A stretch of DNA of 64,000 nt, taken from Chamaelirium japonicum. Taxonomy: Eukaryota; Streptophyta; Magnoliopsida; Liliales; Melanthiaceae. Both the position numbers and the translations under genes were made by a program. Position 1 is the stretch's first letter; each line of letters starts with the position of its first letter. The notes below the pieces were generated by a model, which ran no database searches, was not told the DNA's origin, and was given only the letters and a program-made list of their open reading frames with translations. The DNA is taken from the NCBI GenBank assembly GCA_947650365.1, contig OX393557.1, forward strand, positions 3,187,045 to 3,251,044, written 5' to 3'. Of this stretch, positions 47,870 to 60,581 are shown piece by piece.

Positions 47870-48120
47870 AAATAAATGTTATAAATAAATGCAATGTTTA
47901 AGGTACAGGGTTTCATTATGATGAGAAACACGTGGCCGCCAACAGCAGGATGTTAGTATGTGAGTGGCTCCTTAGAAAAAATCGAATAAAAAATAAATAA
48001 ATACAACGTTTAAGGCTCGGGCTTTGCTTAACCCTCCGATAAGAACGCATGCCTCCCAACAGCCACATGTGAGTCGCTAAATAGAGAAAATCGAATAAAA
48101 ATAAATAAAATGCTACTAAT
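47870..48120. repeat. Two direct repeats of about 115 bp
   Basis: AATAAATAAATGCAATGTTTAAGG and AATAAATAAATACAACGTTTAAGG start two similar blocks that both end AATCGAATAAAA. Part of the block is seen a third time near 47100-47150. Confidence 0.65.
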
Positions 48121-48141
48121 GAATGCAGCATTGGGGGAGAG

Positions 48142-48800
48142 TGTTGAGCTGTCGTCTGCTGAGCTGTCACGTAAACACTATTGAGATAGAGAGGGATAGA
48201 GAAAAAGAGAGTTGACACAAGGTGTGGTGACGAAGTTCGGCTGAAGCCTACGTTTCCGTGAGGTAAGATTCAACCTTTGAATCCACTATCTCTGAAATGT
48301 AGAGTGGCCTCGACATACCGAGCTTCACTTGTACAAGCAATTAAAAAAAAAAGAAGAAAGGGGGATAGGAAGAGAGATTCACCCTTAGCCAGTGCTCTGC
48401 AACTCTTAATAACTGAAGAAGGATCTCTGTGATGGAATTTGGGGTCTCGAATGAGAATCCGATCAAGATTACCAGTTTAGTCTGCTATTTATAGAAATCT
48501 GGGAATATCTGGGGCTTTGGTAAATATCCCAAGGGGGGAGGGGGGGGGGTTTACCAAGCCCCAAATAGTCTCCGTTGGCCCCAAGCAGGGCTGACGGGTC
48601 CCACTGTCATCTTCTTGGGCCCTAGGCAGGGTTGGCGGGTCCCACCGTCAACTCCGTGGGTCCCAAGCAGAACTAGCGGGTCCCACCGTCATCTCCGTGG
48701 GCCCCAGGCAGGGCTAGTGAGTCCCATCGTCGGGCGTTAGCTAGATTTTGCACTCACAACGTTTAATGGGATCATAATTTTTACACCTTCACACTGAAAG
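48142..48800 (-). mobile_element. Tat-like LTR remnant, inverted relative of 6061-6670
   Basis: Reads TGTTGAGCTGTCG at its left end, then AGTTGACACAAGG, TCGGCTGAAGCCTACG, CTCGACATACCGAGC and four GC-rich units of about 41 bp (GGGTCCCACCGTC..GGCAGGG, 48595-48725). The order is the reverse of the LTR at 60582-61339. Exact right end not found. Confidence 0.55.
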
Positions 48801-49060
48801 GTAAAGGTCTTACCTTTCCGAGTTTTTATGTGGTTGCCACATGTCACAATCTTTTGTGAGGATTCCATTTTAGGATTCCATTTTAGTATTATACTACAGG
48901 AGAGAGGCTTCCATTTTAGTATAGATATATAGACTATTAGGTTAGTCTAAGCTCCCTTCTAACTAACACCACCCTGCATTACTATAAAAAAAAAACCTTG
49001 TATCTATTGCATTTAACATTAAATCGTCCTTACTCCTTTTTTTAAAAATGGCTATTTTGC
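48801..49060. other. Unassigned stretch
   Basis: AT-rich with a CCATTTTAG/CCATTTTAGTATTATAC repeat near 48866-48920 resembling 33930-33960. No gene seen. Confidence 0.4.
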
Positions 49061-49064
49061 TCCT

Positions 49065-49290
49065 ATAGCATGTGGGGGTGTACAGAAAACCGATGGAACT
49101 GGAGAGCCGAGCCGAACCATACGATTTGGTTCGGTTTCTAGCAAGATCGGTTCGGTTCTGGTTCCCAAAGTGCAGAACCGTAGGGGATCGGTTCAGTTCT
49201 CGGTTCTGGGTTCTGGTTATCCGAACAGAACTGAACAGAACTAGTTCATATATATGCATAATGCATTCACAGGTCGGGTAATACGGGTGA
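49065..49290. mobile_element. hAT-like MITE fragment 1
   Basis: GGGGGTGTACAGAAAACCGATGG start, then repeated GGTTCGGTTC words in both orientations, as in the element at 7087. No target duplication identified. Confidence 0.45.
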
Positions 49291-49437
49291 TGCAAGTCTA
49301 GTCATTATACAACAAGCCCTATTGATCTCCGTAACAGTATCATGTATCTGGCTTCAGAATTACTTGTTGTTTCCTAGATTTTAATATATATATTTTTTAT
49401 TTCTATATGCTCCAATAATGGACCTATTCTAACTTCT

Positions 49438-49634
49438 AGGGATGCACAGAAAACTAGTTGAGCTGGAGAACCGAATCGAATCAGTTTTATACGATTCGGT
49501 TCGGTTCCTTACTCCCAACGGTCCGGTTCCGATTCCAAATATTTGAGAACCGTTAGGACCGGTTCGGTTCCTGGATGGGTTTAGTTCTTGGTTCATCTCA
49601 GAACCGATCCAAACCAAATCGTGTGCACCCCTAA
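49438..49634. mobile_element. hAT-like MITE fragment 2
   Basis: Ends TAGGGATGCACAG and TGTGCACCCCTA are inverted, with GGTTCGGTTCC-rich interior. It is related to 49065-49290. The 8-bp flanks do not match, so the duplication is lost or the end is elsewhere. Confidence 0.55.
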
Positions 49635-49779
49635 TAGCAGAGGTACAATGAGATGAAGCTGTGTATAATTTTTTTTTAATTTAAAAAAATGTATTGTGCC
49701 GTGAAATCCCCAATAGTAGATCCAAAGCATTATAGTTGCTGCAATGATTTCATTGGAGAAGTGATTTTAATTCGGTTGC

Positions 49780-51283
49780 TACATATTGCCGAGTGAGCAC
49801 CGCCTTTTCCGATGCAGCTGCCTAGTCTGTAGCAAGCTCGAGGGAAGATTTCAGCACAACGAGTTTGGCCTCGTAAACTACTCAGGATGCGTTTGACTCG
49901 CTTCGTTGCGTCTTGATTATGGCGGCTTGATCTCTGAACTGAGCATTCACCTCAGCGAGCTCAGACTGCGCAGTCTCCAAAGCGTTCTCAAGATCAGAGT
50001 GGTCAATAGCGAGATTCGCCTGTGCGAATTCAAGTTGGGCTTGGATTTCAGTCACCTTATCAGAGTGGAGCTTTTCTTGCCTCTGCCAGCATGTCCCAGG
50101 TTTTAACTAACTCTTACTGAGCAGTCCTCAGAGAGAGCTCAAGCTAAGTAATCCTTTATGCACTCCCCTCGGCAGCCCGGTCAGCCAGCATGGTGATACG
50201 GCTCCCCATCTGTCAAAAGTAGGCGATGAGTATCGAAGAGCTAGTAGAGTAAGTCACTACCAGAAGCAAACCATCGGCTCAAAGAATACTCACCTCGTAA
50301 AGGTCGATAAGTGAGTCTTGCCAGCCTGCACTACCTGCCGCTGTATCATCCCTCTCCCGTCCTGGAGGAGAAGCCAGACCCTCTTCCTACATCTCATGGT
50401 GAGCGGAGGTCCAGCTAGCACGGCGGCAAGGTGTAGACTCAGTAGCCCCAGGAGGAGACCCAGGAGGGGGCCTAGCAGCACCCACTGAAATAGAGGAGGA
50501 AGGCGAAGGAACGTGGGGCCGTACGTTCAAGTGATCACCCGGTATAGCAAAGGGCGGAGCACCATGGGTGCGAGACAAAGTTTGGATTCGCGACTTTGCA
50601 GAGTCGGATGACACGACTTGTCTACTCCTCCCGTAGGAAGGGAGAGTATATCTGCGTGACGTCTCCGACTCATCTACCTTAATGAAATTCGAACTAAGGA
50701 AAAGCACATCCTCAACCCAATCATCAGGAAGGGAACGCAGCACCTTGTAGGCAGACCGCCTCGTGACATGAACGCTGAAGACGTCATCCTCACCGACATC
50801 GCTGGTAAACTCGCCCAGGATGACACACCTCTTTGAATGCCCAGTTGACGTTGTTGTGTCACGGGCGGCAGCTGTTCGACTGTCGTCACCCGCAGCTGCA
50901 GTAGATCTCGTGCGACGCCTGAGGATCACGCAAAGCTTAGACGTTAAGGTGTTGGGGTTGTAGCATCTAACGGAGCCGACATACCTATTGGAAAGTTCCG
51001 TAAAGGAGCAGATTGCTCCCCTCCTCCACTAGTTGCTGCGGGCTGTTTCCCCTTCTTAGGAGTATTATGAGCTCTGACTATCGGGAGTTTTGGGAATAGC
51101 TGCCTCTAGTCATCGTCATCCTGGGTGACCCTCTTGATCAGTGCATCCAGATCTTCCTTGACAGCCTCAGGGCACTTGAGTTGCCCAGAAGGGTAGAAGT
51201 CCTATATGGTGTAGGAAAGGTGGGAAACAGTCCCGGGGACCTTTTGACGACCCCTCCACGGTCCCCCAACCATGAGGGGGCAT
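49780..51283 (-). pseudogene. Retroelement ORF relic, coiled coil, unrecognised family
   Basis: The clearest frame, 50929-50387 (180 codons), has SDVGEDDVFSVHVTRRSAYK and DDWVEDVLFLSSNFIKVDES. Downstream on the minus strand, broken frames at 50070-49790 give VTEIQAQLEFAQANLAIDHS, DLENALETAQSELAEVNAQF and similar heptad-rich residues, a coiled coil. This arrangement resembles the extra ORF found in Tat-type Gypsy elements or so-called gypsy-type transposon proteins, but I cannot confirm that. Copia copy 2 inserted at its right end (51284). Confidence 0.45.
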
Positions 51284-53404
51284 TGTTGGGAATAATCCCA
51301 TGGTAGAGGCTCGCAGCGGAAATGATTTGGCGATCGAAAGACCGTTCATGGTTCACGTTACACGATTTTAAACTTTCATTGAAACTAATCTACATATGTG
51401 TGCATATGTATGCACGTAAATCGAACACCCTAACGGTAATCTAGCATAATGATTATCTAGCATGTATGCAAATCATAAAACTCACTAGATCTACATGTTA
51501 GATTATTCATACCTTTGTGCAGATCTTTTAACCGCGGAGAATTGTCTTCTTTGTCGATGGAGACGGAAGATCGTTCGCGAAGAAGCCGATGGTATGAATG
51601 GAGATGATGCCTTCTTGTTCACCCGATCTCACACGATGCACGGAACGTCACTCTCGGATCTCTGAGTGCCTCCGAAGAACGACCCTTCTCCTTCTACGAA
51701 ACTCCACACGACGAAGACGAAGTTGCAAGCGAGAAAGTAGAGAGAGATTAGGGAGAGATCTAGGGAGATGAGAGAGGGAAGGGGTTCGGTTTTTTGCAAC
51801 CATATGGCCGGCCCCATAAGACCCCCTATATAGGGCCGGTCTACCCCCTTGGATAATGATCCAAGGGGATAATTATATCCTACAATTATCTCCCCAAAAT
51901 CATCCTTTTATCTCTCCTTGTATTTATCAATTTTTTCACTTTTAGGGCTTGTTTTGACCAATTCAAAACCCTATCCCTATCCCTATGGCCGGCCCTATTG
52001 ATGGGGGATTCTCATCCCTACAATATAGAGCCGGCCCTAGATGGTCTCTCACTGCTAGGGTCAGCCACAAGTGAGGTCCGGCAGAGTGAGTTTTTACCAA
52101 AATGCCCTGACGCCTCAATTTGACCATTTCTAGTGTGCAAGACTTGGCGGCCACTACTTAAGTGATCTTTACTAGTAACCTTACTATTAACTGAGGCCAG
52201 CGGAGGGTGCCTCTAGCAAAGTCAACTCGCAACATACCCTGGTGCATCGCACCTATGCAACGAAGTTCATTTATGGCTAGGGATTACTACCTGCGCCTCT
52301 GTACTACTCTCGGGTATACCCCTTAGTACTCGTATGTAGTTACGCATCTACCGTGCTCTAGTGCCAAGCACACACGGAGCATAGACTTCTTTCTTCCTCT
52401 TAGTGCTTATGGTGTTCCGAGGAGACGGTTCAAGAACCGTACATAATGTTGATAAGGTGGAACCATCAGGGATCGGGGTTCATGGCTTCCAACTCAAGCT
52501 CGATTGACACACTACCCAAGTGTACCATCGATCCTCTGAGCTCGAGTTAACCTATGTGGCCACCCAGAGTGCGATGCAGGCTGCACTCCAATTCACCCGG
52601 ACTTACTATGTTCTCTATCATACCCCTGCTCTCCATTTAGTAGTGGTAAACTCGTTGTCCCTCCACTTGATGTCATGATTCACTTCGAGCGGTGGAGACT
52701 ATCGTCAAACTTGAATGATCATATGACTTGGTTCCTTCCAGGTTGACCTATACATCGTACCTCTGATTACCTCGTTGAGTAATCGAACCCGGTCAACAGT
52801 CAAACTGATGACCACCATGCCTGGGTTTGGTACAGTGTAAGTCACACCAAGGAACGCACCTCCCTTCAGGGGTATGGATAGCCTGCAGGAGTGACACGCT
52901 AGTGCAACGCCAACCGGGTAATCCAGTACACCGTGGTTTTGGATCACTGCATACGGATCCTCACATATTGGTGTGCTAAAGCACCACGCAACTGGTTAGT
53001 CCATCAAACGTGGTTCCTCAGGGTTTAGGACCGTTTTACCCTAAACAAAAACACGACTTAGTGTACCAGTGTCTGCTCACTGATCTGTACACCATGTTAG
53101 TTCCATTCAGCCACAGACACTGTGCCTGGTGATGACCATGATGAAGACTTTCCATGAACTGTCATCCCTAACAGCTTATCATGATGAGGCGACCAACCTG
53201 ATCATAGCTACGAACTGATTTAGATTACATGGGACCAATCCACTCAATCTTCAACTCAGTGGACTACCATATAACCATGGCTCTCTGTTCTTAAAAGAAC
53301 ACGTAACTATGTTACGTACCTATATGCATCTCATATAATAACTATCAATCTTTATTAGACCAAAACATAAAGTTTTACAAGCTTAGAACACATCAATCCT
53401 AACA
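51284..53404 (-). repeat. 3' LTR of Copia copy 2
   Basis: 2121 bp, TGTTGGGAATAATCCC to CATCAATCCTAACA on the plus strand. It keeps the 980-bp segment that is missing from the 3' LTR of copy 1. Confidence 0.88.
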
Positions 53405-53418
53405 ATATCCCACTTGGT

Positions 53419-56400
53419 CTAGCATAGCAAAACGGTTTTGACTCCCATCGCGTCCACATGTCGCTCGAATGCCTTGATAGGTATTGCCTTGGTTAAAGGA
53501 TCAGCAACATTATCTGTAGATGCAATCTGTGTCACCGCTACTCGCCCTTGCTTTTGAAACTGCCGAATCAAGTGGAATTTGTGCTCGATGTGCTTCCCCT
53601 TTTGGTGATGCCTTGGCTCCTTCCGCCTCACTATTATCGCAGTAAAGCATAATAGGTAACTGGGCCTCTGGTACACACCCCAAATCCGTAAGGAATTTTT
53701 TAAGCTATACCGCCTCTTTGGCTGCCTCGCACACTGCAATGTACTCAGCCTCTATGGTAGAGTCCACGATGCATTTATGCTTCACACTCTGCCAACTAAC
53801 CGCTGCTTCCCCTAACATAAACACAAAACCTGATGTCGATTTTTTAGATTCCAAATCTGACATAATGTCAGAATTTGTGTATCCAATCGACATCAGTTCC
53901 TGTGCAGTGTAAACCAACTCATAGTCCCTTGTTCTACGAAGGTACTTGAGTATGCACTTCAAAGCTGTCCAGTGATCTGGATCCGGATTCGACTAAAACC
54001 GACCCATCATGCCTACTACAAAACAGATATCTGGCCTTGTATAATGCATAACATACATTAGACTACCTAATGCCGAACCATAAGGTATCTTCTGCATATA
54101 TGCTATCTCCTCAGGTGTCTTAGGACATTGATCCTTAGACAGTTTTACGCCATGTTTAAATGGCACAAAACCCTTCTTGGAGTTTTGCATGTCAAACCTA
54201 GCCATAACCTTATCTATATACGCGGCCTGTGATAGTGAGAGAATCTTGTTCTGGCGATCTCGTGTTACCTTGATCCCTAAAATATAACTTGCTTCACCTA
54301 GGTCTTTCATATCGAACTGTGTTGACAACCAGACCTTTACCGTTGATAATGTTCCAACATCATTTTCAATGAGCAGAATATCATCTACGTAAAGTATCAA
54401 ATATACCACTGTAGTCTTATCACTCCTCTTGTATACATATGGTTCATCCTCGTTTTGAGTAAATCCATATAACTAGATTGCCTGATCAAAACGAATGTTC
54501 CAACTTCTAGATACTTGCTTTAGTCCATAAATAGACTTCTGCAACTTGCAAACTAGATGCTCCTGACCCTCTGACTCAAAACCTGGTGGCTGCATCATAT
54601 AAATGTCTTCTTCCAAATTCCCATTGAGGAATGCTGTCTTGACATCCATTTGCCAAATCTCCTAGTTATAATGGGCTGTAATGGATAGGAGGATCCGAAT
54701 AGACTTTATCATAGCTACCGGCGAGAATGTTTCGTCAAAGTCGATTCCTTCTCTCTGGGTATAACCCTTGGCAACTAATCTAGCTTTATAAGTCTCAAAT
54801 GTATCATCGGATCCTCTCTTCTTTTTATACACCCATTTACACCCAATAGGCTTAATATTAGATGATGGTGTAACAAGAGTCCAGACAGCGTTATTGGACA
54901 TTGATGCAATTTCTGCCTCCATAGCTTTTTGCCAGTCAGAGCCGTCAGAAGCTCCTACTGCCTCATCGTAGCTCAGTAGGTCATCCTCCTGACCTTCTGG
55001 ATCAACCAATAAGGTTTCTCCATAGTATCTGTCAGGAGCTCTGATGCTTCTCCCACTGCGATGAGCTGGTGGCAGTGTTATAGGATGAATAGGTTCTATA
55101 GTTTCTGGTATATTAGTGTCTGTGATGTCAACTCCCACTATGCTTTCGGATGCGCTATCTGTACTAGTACCCAGTAGCTCATCCAGAACTACCTTACTAG
55201 TAGGCTTGTGGTCCATAATATAATCTCGTTCTAGGAAATAGGCGTTTGTTGAAACGATTACCTTATTTTCCTCAGGATCATAAAATAGATCTCCTTTGGT
55301 CTCCTAAGAATACCCTACAAACAAACATACTTTGGACTTCAGCTCCATTTTATCTCTCTTATCCTTCCGCACATGTGCAGGACATCCCCATATTCTGAAA
55401 TACTGTAGTTTCGGTTTGTTCCTTGACCACAGCTCTCTAGGGGTCTGAGGTACTAACTTAGATGGAACGTGGTTCAGAATATAAACTGTTGTTTATAGGG
55501 CATATTCCTAAAAAGTCATTGGTAAACTGGTGTAACTCATCATGCTGCAAACCATATCCAACAAGGTTCGATTCTTTCTCTCGGAAACTCCATTCTGTTG
55601 TGGGGTACCTGGAGCAGTTAACTGGGATGTTATCCCATGCTCCACTATATATCCAAGGAACTCGTCAGATAGGTACTCACCTTCTCGATCAGATCGAATG
55701 GTTTTTATATATTTGTTTGTCTGCTTTTCTACTTCAGTCCTAAACTCTTTGAACATGTCAAAGGATTTTGACTTCCGTTGCATCAGGTAAATATAACCAT
55801 ATCTTGAATAATTATCAGTAAAAGTGATGAAGTATTCATGGCCTCTTATCGCCTTGACGCTCATGGGTCCATATACATCTGAATGGATTAACTCCAATAC
55901 CTCAGTAGCTCTTACTCCTTTGCCTTTAAAGGCCCTCTTGGTCATCTTGCCTTCCAGGCAGGATTCACAGGTGGGAAGGATCTCCGTAGGATCTGTTTTC
56001 AGAAGCCCGACCTTTACCATCCTATGGATCCTGTCTAAGCTAATATGCTCAAGTCGTAAGTGTCACAATTGGGTTAAATTCTCCGAATGTTTCTTACGCT
56101 TAGATGAATTAACATTAAATGCTGAAGTTATTATGTTATCCTTTTCAAATTTAGGACTGACAACATAGAGATGATTCTGAACCATTCCTCTTATTATAAA
56201 AGTTTCATTCAGCTTAAACGATACACCAGAAGCATCAAAAAAAACTTAATAACCTTCATTAACTAAAGAAGAAACATAAATCAAATTACGTCTCAAGGAC
56301 GGTATATAAAAAGCATCTCTAAGAGTCAAAGTCTTATTATTCGAAAAACTAAGATTAACATCTCCAATAGCTTCAGCAGCAGCCACGGCCTCAGTTCCCA

Positions 56401-57373
56401 TACTTAAGGTCACGTCTCCATCAAGCAACCTTCTGCTTTCCCAAAACCCCTGAAGAGAGTTACATGCATGGTTAGTGGATCCTGAATCCATAATCTAACT
56501 AGCAAAAGAACTATTACTCGAAAGAAATGATTCAACAACTAGAAGTTGTAGATTACCTTCACCAGCATTCTGAGGCTTCTTGCAGTCCTTCTTCCAATGA
56601 CCCTTCTGGCCACACCGGAAACACTTCATGCCCAGTTTATTAGATTCGCTAGACCCAGAGGCCCCAGCAGTGTCCTACACAGGCACTGACTTAGGTTTCT
56701 TCTTATGTTTCTTGCCCTAAGGTTTACTAAACTTCTTGAAGGATCAGCGTTGCACGTGAAGTGCTTCGCCCTTCTACGTGAAGCCATCCTCAGCTTCCTG
56801 GAGAGCTCCCAGAAGCTCTGCATTTGTCATAGCCAACTTGTTCAAATTAAAGTTGGTGACAAAGCCTTCAAAGGCTCCAGACAGTGACGAGAGGAAGATG
56901 TCTGTCATCACCTCGCTTTCTAGCACAATGTCCATGGTTGCTAGTTCGTTCTAGAACCCAAACATTTTCATCATGTGTTCCCGACCTAGCATCCTATTAG
57001 ACATCTTAGTGCCGACAAGTTTCTTGATGGTAAGGTATCGCGTAACGCGATTGTGACTTTCAAATATTTACTTCAGATACAATATCATGTCAGAAGCGTC
57101 GGGTATCTCCTCGACCTGCTTCTGTAGAGTTGTTTGCAAGGATGTTATAATATAGCATTTACATATTTCATTAGATTCCTTCCAGTCAGTGAACGCCTTT
57201 AGCTGTGCCTCTGTGGCATTGGGTCCTGGCAAATCCGGCTCAGGGTCATTTAGGGCTGTCATATGTTTACCAATCCTTAAGACCAGGTACAGCTTGTGCT
57301 TCCAGTCCTCATAGTTGGGACCGGTAAGTTTGTGGTTATTTAGGATAGCGGACAGGGGGTCTAACTTGGTCAT
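53419..57373 (-). pseudogene. Copia gag-pol polyprotein, disrupted (copy 2)
   Basis: Gag begins at 57373 (MTKLDPLSAIL). The zinc knuckle near 56600 is intact (CFRCGQKGHWKKDC), unlike copy 1. Integrase is continuous at 56020-55508 (CESCLEGK, then [18 protein letters not shown]) and ends at a stop. Then come 55216-54662 (linker and RT start), 54409-53993 with YVDD, and RNase H pieces 53962-53419, where a short segment near 53625 is missing compared with copy 1. Multiple stops and frame changes make it defective, at mostly different sites from copy 1. Confidence 0.88.
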
Positions 57374-57965
57374 CTGAAAATAAAAGATTGAATAATGAGA
57401 ATGCATGAAAAAACTTATTTTATGGATTTTTAAAACAAGCTAATTATATCCATATGTCAACGCTACCCTCAAGCAAAACCATTTCCATGGATTAGTTAAC
57501 CATATATGTAAGATCTCGGAATCGGCTATACCTACCCTAGGGGGCATCATACAGCGTCAATCCGCTTACACGGGCCTTTCCTTGACCCTATCCAAATCTG
57601 CTAACTAAGGGCTTTGATAGACCATGGTTATCTTTTGGCCAGTACTATGTGATCCCCATTGTTTGAGCAACGAATGCCTCACGTGTACTTCGGATGCTTA
57701 CCCACGAGCCTAGATAATTACGACACTGGAGTTCATGCGGCCCACACTAGGGTGGGATGAAAAGCCTTTCTCTTCTCACCCCGTAATTATCATATCTAAA
57801 GAGAGATCACTACGTGATTTGGCATGGAATGACACAACCCCCATTTTAGGGGATGTTGAGTTATGCCTTTCCACCCTAACACAAAGCGATTGGCCATAGA
57901 GGCCAGGGGATCTCAAAGAGTCCTCTCTTGCATCCCTTATTATATATGAGGGTTATTTTGCAAGT

Positions 57966-58283
57966 ATGAATTTATGCAAATGCAAAGGTAGTGACCTCCT
58001 ATATACTAGACCCTGGTCACACCGTGCTCCCACCAGCACTTCAAGCCCTTCGCCTAGCATTAATCATTCTCGAAATATCATAATCCCTGCCTTAAGTGGA
58101 TTTCTCCATTCAAGGGTCACATTACATATTCCGAGAACATCGATGCTCTGCAAACTTGGCTATCACACTAATGCCCTTGAGCCTAGCTTAAACTCAAACA
58201 CACTGGAAAAGACTCCCGCTAGTCATGACGCCTCTCTTATAAATTTGACAATTGATGTTCAATGGATCTCCATCTCATCTTAG
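57966..58283 (+). CDS. Antisense open frame in the leader, copy 2
   Basis: 105 codons matching the C-terminal part of the frame at 13471-13935, with the same stop. No domain known. Coding is doubtful. Confidence 0.22.
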   Translation: MNLCKCKGSDLLYTRPWSHRAPTSTSSPSPSINHSRNIIIPALSGFLHSRVTLHIPRTSMLCKLGYHTNALEPSLNSNTLEKTPASHDASLINLTIDVQWISISS

Positions 58284-59108
58284 GTTTCGATACTGGCCAC
58301 ATAGGCACACCCGACTAGTCGGGTGTTGACCTAATGGTGGCATAACCATATATGATGGGATCCCACTAATATCAAAAGTCAACTAAATAATAGGCGTCAT
58401 CTAGCTGGATCCTATCCTCATACGGTCGCTTGGACCAGAGGGGAAAGGCATCCCTCTAAAAACTGATAATAATATTATCTCATCGGGGTTCAATATGAAA
58501 CATAAAGAACTAATAAATAAAGCAACCATAAAACTGAATTAAGTTCAGGGTCCGACCCCTGAACCTAATTAGCACAGCACAGGCCTCTAGCTTTCTTCGC
58601 AAGGTCCCTCGGTCCGACTCCTCCGTCGCGCTTGCGAACACTTTGCCGGATCGTCTTCGTCTTCCAGGGTTCCGCTTACACTCCCGATGGTGGATTTCTT
58701 TGGCACATCTTTCTTCTTGATCTGTAACCGAAAAAGTCTAGTACGCTTCAAGCAAGTGGTCGCTCATACATAATTTCCTAGAAAGAAAAGAAAACACGCC
58801 TAGGAAAAAAGGCCATGGGAACCGAGGATGGTCAACCCCCATCACTCGCCCAATCTACGGCTCTAAAACATATCCACACACATAGAGAGCAAATCCAAAC
58901 AATGGCTAACTCGGGGTCTGACCTCCGGTAGCAAGCACAAACATAGATCTAGATTTTATAGCGGCGCCCTGCATGAACGATTCACAGAACAAGCACAATA
59001 TATACATATGCATGATCTAAGCGTAAGAACCCCGATGATATCACACGTTCATCATCCGCACATATGATGGTTTCATGAAAAAACATGAAACGCACACCAC
59101 TAATGCGG

Positions 59109-59120
59109 CTCTGATACCAA
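59109..59120 (-). promoter_or_regulatory. Primer-binding site, initiator Met tRNA (copy 2)
   Basis: The minus strand reads TTGGTATCAGAG next to the LTR boundary, as in copy 1. Confidence 0.88.
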
Positions 59121-59121
59121 T

Positions 59122-60581
59122 TATTGGGAATAATCCCATGGTAGAGGCTCGCAGCGAAAACGATTTAGCAGTCGAAAGACCGTTCATGGTGCACGTTACA
59201 TGATTTAAACTTTCATTGAAACTAATCTACATATGTGTGCATATATATGCACGTGAATCGAACACCCTAACGGTAATCTAGCGTAATGATTATCTAGCAT
59301 GCATGCAAATCATAAAGCTCGCTAGATCTACGTGTTAGATTATTCATACCTTCGTGCGGATCTTTTAACCGCGGAGAATTGTTTTCTTTGTCGATGGAGA
59401 CGGAAGATCGTTCGTGAAGAAGCCGATGGTATGAATGGAGATGATGCCTTCTTGTTCACCCGATCTCACACGATGTACGGAACGTCGCTCTCGGATCTCT
59501 GAGTGCCTCCGAAGAATGACCCTTCTCCTTCTACGAAACTTCACGCGAGGAAGACGAAGTTGCAAGCGGGAAACTAGAGAGAGATTAGGGAGAGATCTAG
59601 GGAGATGAAAGAGGGAGGGGGTTCGGTTTTTTACAACCATATGGCCGGCCCCATAAGGCCCCCTATATAGGGCCGGCCTACCCCCTTGGATAATGATCCA
59701 AGGGGATAATTATATCCTACAATTATCTCCCCAAAATCACCCTTTTATCTCTCCTTGTATTTATCCGTTTTCCCACTTTTAGGGCTTGTTTTGACCAATT
59801 CAAAACCCTATCCCTATCCCTATGGCCGGCCCTATTGATGGGGGATTCTCATCTCTACAATATAGGGCCAGCCCTAGCATGGTCTCTCACTGTTAGGGTC
59901 GGCCACAAGTGAGGTCCGGCAGAGTGAGTTTTTACCAAAACGCCCTGACGCCTCAATTTGACCATTTCTAGTGTGCAAGACTTAGCGGCCACTACTTAAG
60001 TGATCTTTACTAGTTACCTTACTATTAACTGAGGCCACCGGAGGGTGCCTCTAGCAAAGTTAACTAGTCAACTCACAACATACCCCGGTGCATCGTACCT
60101 ATGCAGCAAAGTTCACTTATGGCTAGGGATTACTACCGGCGCCTCTGTACTAGTCTCGGGCATACCCCTTAGTACTCGCATGTAGTTACACATCTACCGT
60201 GCTCTAGTGCCAAGCACACACGGAGCGTAGACTTCTTTCTTCCTCTTAGTCCTTATGGTGTTCCGAGGAGATGGTTCAAGAACCATACATAATGTTGATA
60301 AGGTGGAACCATCAGGGACCGAGATTCATGGCTTCCAACTCAAGCTCGATCGACACACTACCCGAGTGTACCATCGATCCTCTGAGCTTGAGTTAACCTG
60401 CATGGCCACCCAGAGTGCGACGTAGGCTGCACTCCAATTCACCCGGACTTACTATGTTCTCCATCATACCCCTGCTCTCCGCTTAGTAGTGGTAAACTCG
60501 TTGTCCCTCCACTTGATGCCATGATTCACTTCGAGCAGTGGAGACTACCGTCAGACTCGAATGATCATATGACTTGGTTCC
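59122..60581 (-). repeat. 5' LTR of Copia copy 2, truncated by insertion
   Basis: Aligns with 14772 onward. At 60581 the expected GACTTGGTTCCTTCCAGG is replaced after GACTTGGTTCC by the Gypsy LTR start TGTGGGTGC. A minus-strand frame of 91 codons (59365-59640) matches 8238-8510 in the other copy. Confidence 0.85.

Larger units (their letters stand above)
51284..60581 (-). mobile_element. Copia LTR retrotransposon, copy 2, 5' LTR interrupted
   Basis: Same family and orientation as copy 1. It has 3' LTR 51284-53404, gag-pol relics 53419-57373, leader 57374-59110, a primer site at 59109-59120 and the start of the 5' LTR at 59122. The LTR sequence stops at 60581, where a Gypsy element begins; the rest is not in the window. 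The left flank is GGCAT (51279-51283). LTR terminal TG is changed to TA at 59122. Confidence 0.88.
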
